Source of the DNA: Chara braunii | Lineage: Eukaryota; Streptophyta; Charophyceae; Charales; Characeae | Assembly (NCBI GenBank): GCA_003427395.1 | Contig: BFEA01000011.1 | Coordinates: 2,375,302-2,398,805, forward strand | Direction: 5' to 3' | Length of the DNA: 23,504 nt | Shown here: positions 17,994 through 23,504 of the stretch, one piece after another | Layout: each line of letters starts with the position of its first letter | Numbering within the stretch: the stretch's first letter is position 1 | Program-made: the position numbers and the translations under genes | Notes under the pieces: model-generated | The model's input: the letters and a program-made list of their open reading frames with translations, nothing else | Databases searched by the model: none | Told to the model about the DNA's origin: nothing

Positions 17994-18153
17994 ACCACCA
18001 CTACCTTTCCCATATGTCGGCCGCGGGCATCTAGTAGCCTACTCCTGAGAAATAGTCGCCACGCCGCCGTCGATATTTTACATCAACGGCGCGTGGCGGC
18101 CGAATTTGAATTTGAGGCCCGTGGCCCCACATATGAGGAAGGTAGTGGTGGTT
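17994..18153. mobile_element. 160-bp foldback MITE at a TTAA-like site
   Basis: The ends ACCACCACTACC...GGTAGTGGTGGT are inverted repeats that continue inward for about 36 bp with few changes (CATATGT, GGCC, GGGC on each side). A second internal inverted pair around GCCACGCCGCCGT and ACGGCGCGTGGC makes almost the whole element self-complementary. TTAA flanks both sides (17990-17993 and 18154-18157), which resembles the target site of piggyBac-type elements. One base of register ambiguity leaves TTA or TA as alternatives. Confidence 0.75.
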
Positions 18154-18244
18154 TTAAACTTTAAACCCTTCTGGAGATCTATTACCCCTCAAATTGCGGC
18201 TAAAGTTATGCTCTTTCATAGCACTGCGGCAACATTGGAACGCT

Positions 18245-18289
18245 GGACCCGATTTCCAGCAAGTGATCCTCCCCACTTATAGAATGGAG
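18245..18289 (+). repeat. Dispersed 'CTCCCCAC' repeat, copy 3 (opposite orientation)
   Basis: GGACCCGATTTCCAGCAAGT, then CTCCCCACTTATAGAATGGAG, is a diverged copy of the sequence found on the minus strand at 17280-17323 and 18837-18878. A further short shared block (CTCTAACACCCAG) occurs at 18571-18583 and, on the minus strand, next to copy 1. Confidence 0.6.
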
Positions 18290-18785
18290 CCATCAAACAA
18301 TGGGGACACCACCCCCTGGAGGCTGCTTGTTACTACTTAGGCCACTGTTAGCCCAACAACTCCTCTTCCTGAATACACTTACTTTAAACTACCTACCCCA
18401 GTCCGGTCTGAATACCGGTCTGATTCGACCGGTCGGAACCCTTGTTCCAAGTAACCACTGACACTTGCCACCGTCCAACCCACTCACTGGCCAGCCTGAA
18501 ACCTTAGGAACCGAGTGCCCCGGCTCCTCTACCAACTACGTACCTACCCCATTTGTTAAAAACTAGACATCTCTAACACCCAGGGAGACAGGACCAGGCC
18601 TCTGACATGATGTGCTGCTACAAGCTGGTGACGCCAGGCCCACATTCGGAGGAACCAAAGACCAAAGCAACTGTTTTCTGCTTCCCTTCCCCAACTTTGC
18701 CCTCCCCCTCCAATCGACAATGATAACCTCCTTCAGCTCCTGTTTGATCAGGTTCTTGATTTCTTTGTCAGACATAGGTCTTCTT
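18290..18785. other. Intergenic stretch without a recognised gene
   Basis: A palindrome-like CCGGTCTGAATACCGGTCTG / CGACCGGTCGG cluster lies at about 18401-18437. A 70-aa frame on the minus strand (18563-18775) begins MSDKEIKNLIKQELKEVI and looks protein-like for about 25 residues, but I cannot assign it; it may be a transposon fragment. Confidence 0.35.
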
Positions 18786-18892
18786 TTGAACCTTGCCCTT
18801 ATTTTTTATTTTTATTTTTTTTTAAAAGAAAAATATCTCCATCTATTGGTGGGGAGCTGCACCTGCTGGAAACCGGGTTTGAACCTTGCCCT
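18786..18892 (-). mobile_element. Short retroposed stub with 14-bp target-site duplication
   Basis: TTGAACCTTGCCCT occurs at 18786-18799 and at 18879-18892. Between them is a 79-nt insert which, on the minus strand, has a body starting ACCCGGTTTCCAGCAGGTGC and ending in an A-rich tail of about 30 nt. Body, tail and flanking duplication are the signature of LINE-mediated retroposition. The body is copy 2 of the dispersed repeat at 17280-17323. The duplicated flank also resembles a tRNA B-box (GGTTTGAACC), so a SINE link is possible. Confidence 0.7.
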
Positions 18893-19753
18893 GTTGCCCT
18901 GTTTTGGTCTTTTCAGACGATTTCACAGGGCAGAGCCCGGATCATGTTAGCAATGTAACCCCAGCCACTCTTACCGAGCTTGCCAAAAGGAAGAAAGCCC
19001 AATAGAACCCATCTTCCATCCCATAGTATGCACATAGTAAGAAGTGCACTCTACAGATTGGTGTGAAGTATGGTTAAAATGACCCTTTGGTTTTCTTATA
19101 AATGGGGGTGAAAATTGGGGGGTCGGTTAACCTTCTGTCAGAGTATGGACTGATCATCGAACTCTTTCCAATGGCTTTCCCACCACCTCCAGATGCGCTT
19201 TCAAGCCGGGCATTCCCACCAAAGATGTCGGGTTGACTCGAACAGTCAGCTGCATCGCGAGCATTCAAACTCTACCTCCATGCGCCCCCCACCCCCCCAC
19301 CAGTAGCCAGACAGCCGAGGGCGTCACCAGCAGGGAGAGCAACCAAAGAGTACTCACCTGCTTTCTGTTAGGTGACCAGGTAAGTATCTTCTACAGTTTC
19401 TCAAAATGAGCCCCTGCTGACGAAAGGTCTTCAGGCCAGATCGCTTGCCATGTAGGCTAAGTGATTTTTGTTTATCTTATATATATTTTCTCTCTGATGT
19501 GGCAGCTTGGAGACAGGTACGACTGATTTTTTTATTTTTTATTTTTCCTTTGTCCTTTGTTATGAGTCTTATGACCAAATGCATCCCCCCCTTTAAGCTT
19601 GGCCGGTGATGCCTCACTTATAGGAGGAGCTGCCATACTTTTGTGAGGGACGCCAGGTCCAATTTCTGGCTTGTTTAATAACAAGAAAGAACTTGCCTTT
19701 GAGAAGAAAAAAGAAAAAAATCTAGAGTCCTCATTTTTTCAAATTCCTCGCTG
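18893..19753. other. Intergenic stretch without a recognised gene
   Basis: No gene is supported. A minus-strand frame near 19074-19268 lacks known motifs. An isolated consensus donor CAG|GTAAGT on the plus strand (19378-19386) has no exon attached that I can recognise. Confidence 0.4.
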
Positions 19754-19801
19754 GAAATCAGAACTAAAAATCGCCAAAATTGGGGTACTTGGAATTTTGT
19801 A
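19754..19801 (+). repeat. Dispersed 48-bp repeat, copy 2
   Basis: GAAATCAGAACTAAAAATCG through GGGGTACTTGGAATTTTGTA is a diverged copy of 17023-17070 in the same orientation. Confidence 0.55.
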
Positions 19802-19859
19802 ACCTTCCCCAGCCTAACCCCCTGCCCATAGCCTCACAACCTTTTCTCGAGGACTAGCG

Positions 19860-20159
19860 GTCCCATAATGCAGGCGGTCTGAAGAACCACGGCAATTCGA
19901 AACCGACAGCTACAGGTCCCAGTCTTCCACAACACCTCTCAAACCCGAACAAAAAAGAGGATGAGCCTTGGGTGCACACACCACACCCTGCTAGACCGCA
20001 GCCCTAACAGTCCCATAATGCAGGCGGTCTGAAGAACCACTGCAATTCAAAACTGACAGCTACAGGTCCCAGTCTTCCACAACATCTCTTGAACCCGAAC
20101 AAAAAAGAGGATGAGCCTTGGGTACACACACCACACCCTGCTAGACCGCTGCCCTAACA
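19860..20159. repeat. Exact-register tandem duplication, two 150-bp units
   Basis: Units 19860-20009 and 20010-20159 match at 142 of 150 positions with no gaps. Six of the eight differences are transitions. Both begin GTCCCATAATGCAGGCGGTC and end TGCTAGACCGC-GCCCTAACA. The first unit is preceded by a diverged GCGG. They have no continuous reading frame. This is a recent local duplication or the residue of a satellite array. Confidence 0.93.
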
Positions 20160-20830
20160 GTGGGGTGGGTGCGGCTGGGTGTAAGAAACAGTGCCTGGGC
20201 AGGTGCAGCTGGGAAAGGCAAAGTCATGGGTCCTGTAACAGCCGGGTACAGGTTTGGCCCAGGTCACCTGAGGCCTATTGAAAAGTACAGGTACTATTAG
20301 GGTCACGCTCGGCTAGTGCTATGTTCATGCTAACAAGACATGAACCTAGCCGTCAGAAGGTGGCCATTCATGCTTTATAGAATGCACAGAGCAGCAGTGG
20401 AGTCCGACCCTTACATTAACTAGGCTAAGCTCCGAAGTAGTAGTTCTTTTTCGTTGTTGTTTTTTTCGCAAGCGGTGGGCCCACAGTCTTTTGTGTGCTT
20501 TTCAAGTGGGCGCCTAGCAAGTGGGTAAATCTGGTTTTAAATCTTTTATTTCTTTTGTTTCTTTTTATTTCCTTTCTTTTTCTTTTTTTTTCCTCATTTT
20601 GTCTACTGTTTTGTTTTTGTATTTCTTTTCCTGTGTTTATAGTCAGATACGTTTGAGGAGATTGCTAGTGTGGGTATGCCCTATTTGCTGTTTCCCGCTG
20701 TGCTGTGTGCTGTCTAAGAAATAGTTGCCCACAATAAATACAGGCAAGGATGGATGATTAGATGGGACATGAAAAGGGGAGATTGCAAGTTATAATAATT
20801 AAAAAAAAAAAAAAAAAAAAAAAGTTACAA
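20160..20830. other. Intergenic stretch ending in a 23-A tract
   Basis: No gene is supported. AATAAA at 20733-20738 followed by A23 (20801-20823) could mark the 3' end of an old polyadenylated retroposon on the plus strand, but no body or target-site duplication was recognised. 20530-20630 is T-rich. Confidence 0.4.
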
Positions 20831-20970
20831 GGAACGGAGGCTGGCAGGTGCCGGCAAGATAAGGGTTGCAGCTAGTGCCACCAGTGTTGCAAAGGAAAGT
20901 GAGGGATGATTTCTCTGTTGAAAAGAATTTGGCTGCTCTTGCAGTCAGATGCATCGTGGAAAGGCCTTGG
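20831..20970 (+). repeat. 140-bp direct repeat, copy 1
   Basis: Shares GGAGGCTGGCAG, GCAAGATAAGGGTTGCA, CTTGCAG-CAGATGCAT and GTGGAAAGGCCTTGGG with 22286-22423, in the same order and orientation. A short related piece is at 15048-15077. The nature of the repeat is unknown. It stands just upstream of a decayed LINE fragment. Confidence 0.75.
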
Positions 20971-21154
20971 GGCGAAGCTCACGAGGTATCATGATCGAGC
21001 TGATTAGCCCTTGGAGTTGGATCTATTTTTGTTTGTCTGATTCCATTAGGAATCGAGCTGGATCTGCTCATCGTCAATTACGCGGGTGTGCTCAGCGCCA
21101 TGGGGGTGAAGCAACAATTCAGTTCTTTAAACTTCTTTCTTTCTTCTCATTTAT

Positions 21155-21718
21155 TTAAGGCTGCCACTGCAGGCCCCGTTCCGGGTACTGGGGGTCCAGT
21201 TGTCGGCAGAAGGAAGACCCAGAACGATTGACGAGTGGCTGACCAGACCAGTAGTAGAAAAGTTGTCTCAATGGAAGGACAAGCATACCTCCCTGTTTGG
21301 AAGGGCACTCGTCATAAGCAGTGGAGTCCTGGCCTCCCTGTGGTACGAATTGGTGCTGTGGGCACTCTCCAAAGGCTCGATGCGTTCGATCCAGCGGCAA
21401 GTTGCCGCCTTCCTTTAGAGGGGTAATGACAGGGTGGCCCGGAACTCGGTGATTCAGCCAAAATCGTGAGGAGGGCTGGGGATTATAGACCCCACAACAC
21501 AAGTCAAAGCGCTTGCCATCCAAGTGGTTAAAAGCTTAATTTTTGCACCGCATGTACCTTGGAGAGCTCTCGTGCTAGAGCAAATTGTCAGACTGGCACC
21601 AAATGCCAATTATCTTTACTCATGGGAGACTGTCATCATTGCTAATACTGCAGATCTAGGAAGTATTAGGACAGTATGGGTCCACCTATGGAATTTGTAG
21701 AAGAACTTCGACGTCTAG
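21155..21718 (+). pseudogene. Decayed LINE (non-LTR retrotransposon) reverse-transcriptase C-terminal fragment
   Basis: One plus-strand frame reads APFRVLGVQLSAEGRPR, then KLSQWKDKHTSLFGRALVIS, then ASLWYELVLWALSK, and FL-stop-RG, then PKS-stop-GGLGIIDP. This is the usual order after the catalytic YADD motif in L1-like plant LINEs: (Y)LG, K-L-W-LS-GR, FLW-G, PK-GGLG-D. The catalytic domain itself is missing, so the copy is 5'-truncated. The frame has stops at 21416 (TAG, where family members have Trp), 21467 (TGA), 21698 and 21716. It is not functional. Downstream sequence to about 21870 may be frameshifted remains. Confidence 0.85.
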
Positions 21719-22285
21719 CGCTCGAAGTTCCCTTACATCAGGGCTCATCCGACTGTGCTTTAATCAGGGCTGAGCTGGGTAGGTCCTGCTCAGCCCTGGT
21801 GCTCACAACCATTGTCTGGTCAGGTCATCTCCGTACAGATGATGGGTGGGTGATAATCCTCAGTGGTAAACACTGAGGTAGTAGGGGTGCGCCAGGGAGA
21901 AAATAACGAGAGTGGGAGGGAGGGAGTCTCATAAGGAATAGGGACCTCTACAGACCATCTGGATAACAAAAATGGCCGACTACCAAAGGTGACTGCCATA
22001 TGTCTAGAATCCAACCTGTGCCTGGACTTCATAACATAGAAAAAAGGAAGGGGATTTCAGATTTCTTTGATGCATTGGACTTAGACCACCAGTACTTCCA
22101 AGGCACTTTTCTGCAGGGCTGGAAATACGCTGCACATTAAAAAGAAAAATTGGCGTGGGCCTCCTTTTGGCTGGCACCGCCAGTCATTTTGCCCCAGCGG
22201 TCGATCCCCGAAAGTTGCAGCAGCATTCAAGCCGCGACTTCAAAAAAATGCTTAAACTGCGCTGCAGAGCAAATACCCTTGTGTA
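21719..22285. other. Intergenic, possible LINE remains; small perfect hairpin
   Basis: No gene is supported. CCTCAGTG-GTAAA-CACTGAGG (21858-21878) is a perfect 8-bp hairpin of unknown meaning. Part of this segment may be the frameshifted 3' end of the LINE fragment. Confidence 0.4.
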
Positions 22286-22423
22286 GGAAAGGAGGCTGGC
22301 AGTTGCCAGCAAGATAAGGGTTGCAACTAGCGCCATGAGGGTTGGAAGGGAAACGGGGGGTAGTCGCCCTGTTTGAAAAAGCTGGCCACCCTTGCAGCCA
22401 GATGCATTGTGGAAAGGCCTTGG
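22286..22423 (+). repeat. 138-bp direct repeat, copy 2
   Basis: A diverged copy of 20831-20970, about 1.46 kb downstream in the same orientation. Homology stops near CCTTGGG on the right and near GGAA-GGAGG on the left in both copies. Confidence 0.75.
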
Positions 22424-22911
22424 GCACTTCTGTGAGTGCAGTGGTACTCTTCTTTCCCCGGCCTAGAGTCGGGTTATTTTGGCTATATGCCTGTTTGTCC
22501 TGTGGAACCAGGTAGTCGGCCTGATCTCACAGGTTGTAAATTGTGTCTGTTTGGTACCAATGTCGGTACCAGGCAGTCCAGTCTAGTCAGTCCGCTAGGG
22601 ATATACTCTAGCTGCAATCTGTCATTTCTTCATTCTGTATTCAACGACGTAAGTCTGGGATTGTCTCATGTACAGTGTGAGTGTGAGGTGTGTGCTGTGT
22701 TGTCGCCTCCATGCTTGACAGCATTCTTCTCCATTACCATCTCTACCATCACCCTCTCTCTCTCTCGCGCGCGCTCTTCTTCCGAACACAGGACAGAATC
22801 GGCCATTCCTGCTCCTGTGAGGAGGATAACGATGGAGGGAGGAGGAAGGAGGTCAAGAACGATGCATCAAGGAGGCACATCTTTGTTTTTTTCTTTCACA
22901 CAGATTCACAG
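22424..22911. other. Intergenic stretch without a recognised gene
   Basis: No gene is supported; a 192-codon plus-strand frame spanning this and the MITE has no domain motifs. A short CT/CG tract (22751-22772) is present. Confidence 0.45.
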
Positions 22912-23026
22912 GGCCTTGCTCCACTACTCGCCACATGCACAAAACACAAAAAATATGGTGGTGTATCACGTGCTAGCGGAAGATTCGTTTTCATTTTGCA
23001 CATCTGGTGAGTAGTGCGGCGAGGCC
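22912..23026. mobile_element. MITE family A, copy 3 (115 bp)
   Basis: The ends GGCCTTGCTCCACTACTCGC and, on the opposite strand, GGCCTCGCCGCACTACTCAC form about 22-bp inverted repeats. The interior (GGAAGATTCGTTTTCATTTTG) matches the copy at 821-911. It has no coding capacity. Confidence 0.7.
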
Positions 23027-23061
23027 AACAGTTGTACCATTTTTCGTGGAATTGTGTATAA

Positions 23062-23064
<3 letters not shown>

Positions 23065-23144
<80 letters not shown>
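23065..23144. repeat. (AC)40 microsatellite
   Basis: A perfect AC/GT dinucleotide tract of about 80 bp, starting about 40 bp after MITE A copy 3. It can adopt Z-DNA and is likely length-variable. Confidence 0.97.
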
Positions 23145-23148
<4 letters not shown>

Positions 23149-23195
23149 GAGTAGACTGCTCTCTTAATGATGCTCATCTCATTTCCTAGTAGTAC

Positions 23196-23300
23196 ACAAG
23201 GGGAGGGAGGAAGGGAAGGGGTAGGAGACGGGAGTTCTATAGGGAGTGACAGGCAGGGGAGGGAGAAGGGGTAGGGGAGAAAGCGGAGTGGCAAAGGAAA
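23196..23300 (+). repeat. G-rich purine tract with G-quadruplex potential
   Basis: Two clusters of GGG/GGGG runs with short spacers (around 23199-23222 and 23253-23278) on the plus strand could form intramolecular G-quadruplexes. No gene lies next to them in the window. Confidence 0.5.
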
Positions 23301-23423
23301 GAACAGACATATGACGAACTTCCAATGGGTTCTAAATACTCACCACTTGAGCAGTCAACTCTAGAATGGCACATGGGGCTAGTCCGTGTTTGGGTTGCAG
23401 AAGATTTGGAGTCGAAGAGCATC

Positions 23424-23504
<81 letters not shown>
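23424..23504. repeat. (TG)n(GA)n compound microsatellite at the window end
   Basis: A short TG tract (23424-23438) passes into a perfect GA tract that reaches the last base, so its full length is unknown. It mirrors the GTGTG-GA structure at 16890-16968. Confidence 0.95.

Noticed and set aside
20831-22423. LTR retrotransposon with the two direct repeats as LTRs
   Set aside because: The internal frame is LINE-type, the repeats lack TG...CA ends, and no primer-binding site or polypurine tract is seen.
22436-23014. 192-aa plus-strand frame
   Set aside because: It runs through a CT tract and MITE A copy 3 and has no motifs, so it is probably a chance frame.

Overview
The window is a piece of a plant-type (streptophyte) nuclear genome. 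It holds one very large protein-coding gene on the minus strand (1750-14607), and everything else is repeat-rich intergenic DNA. The gene encodes a spatacsin (SPG11) family protein. Its conserved blocks and C-terminal motifs read like the land-plant homologues rather than the animal ones. Three features suggest a charophyte alga or other early-diverging streptophyte: the homopolymer-filled GC-rich coding sequence, the dense small transposons, and the GA/CA microsatellites. Chara is my guess, but the sequence alone does not prove it. No bacterial-style operons, RNA operons or CRISPR arrays are present.

Layout. 1-1750: no gene; a two-copy tandem repeat, two small terminal-inverted-repeat elements (MITE family A), a 20-T tract and a possible poly(A) signal for the large gene. 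1750-14607 (minus): the spatacsin-like gene, one uninterrupted frame of 4285 codons. 14608-15190: presumed 5' flank, with a consensus splice donor that could belong to a 5'UTR intron. 15190-16280: two copies of a tRNA-like SINE, a 166-bp foldback element and a tiny insertion flanked by direct repeats. 16280-20160: microsatellite, tandem repeats, G/T homopolymers, a foldback element at a TTAA-like site, and a short retroposed stub with a 14-bp target-site duplication. 20160-22430: decayed LINE reverse-transcriptase fragment (21155-21718) between two direct repeats. 22430-23504: a third MITE A copy, a long CA tract, a G-rich tract and a GA tract that runs off the window end.

The main biological interest is the gene. 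Plant spatacsins are, from memory, about 3,100-3,250 residues and multi-exon; human spatacsin is about 2,440. Here the protein is 4,285 residues with no visible intron, and the extra length is mainly Glu, Gly, Ser, Ala and Asp-rich inserts between conserved helical blocks. I see no convincing new multi-gene system. The other points worth following are the small-transposon families, the LINE fragment whose stops fit C-to-T/G-to-A decay, and the retroposition footprints.
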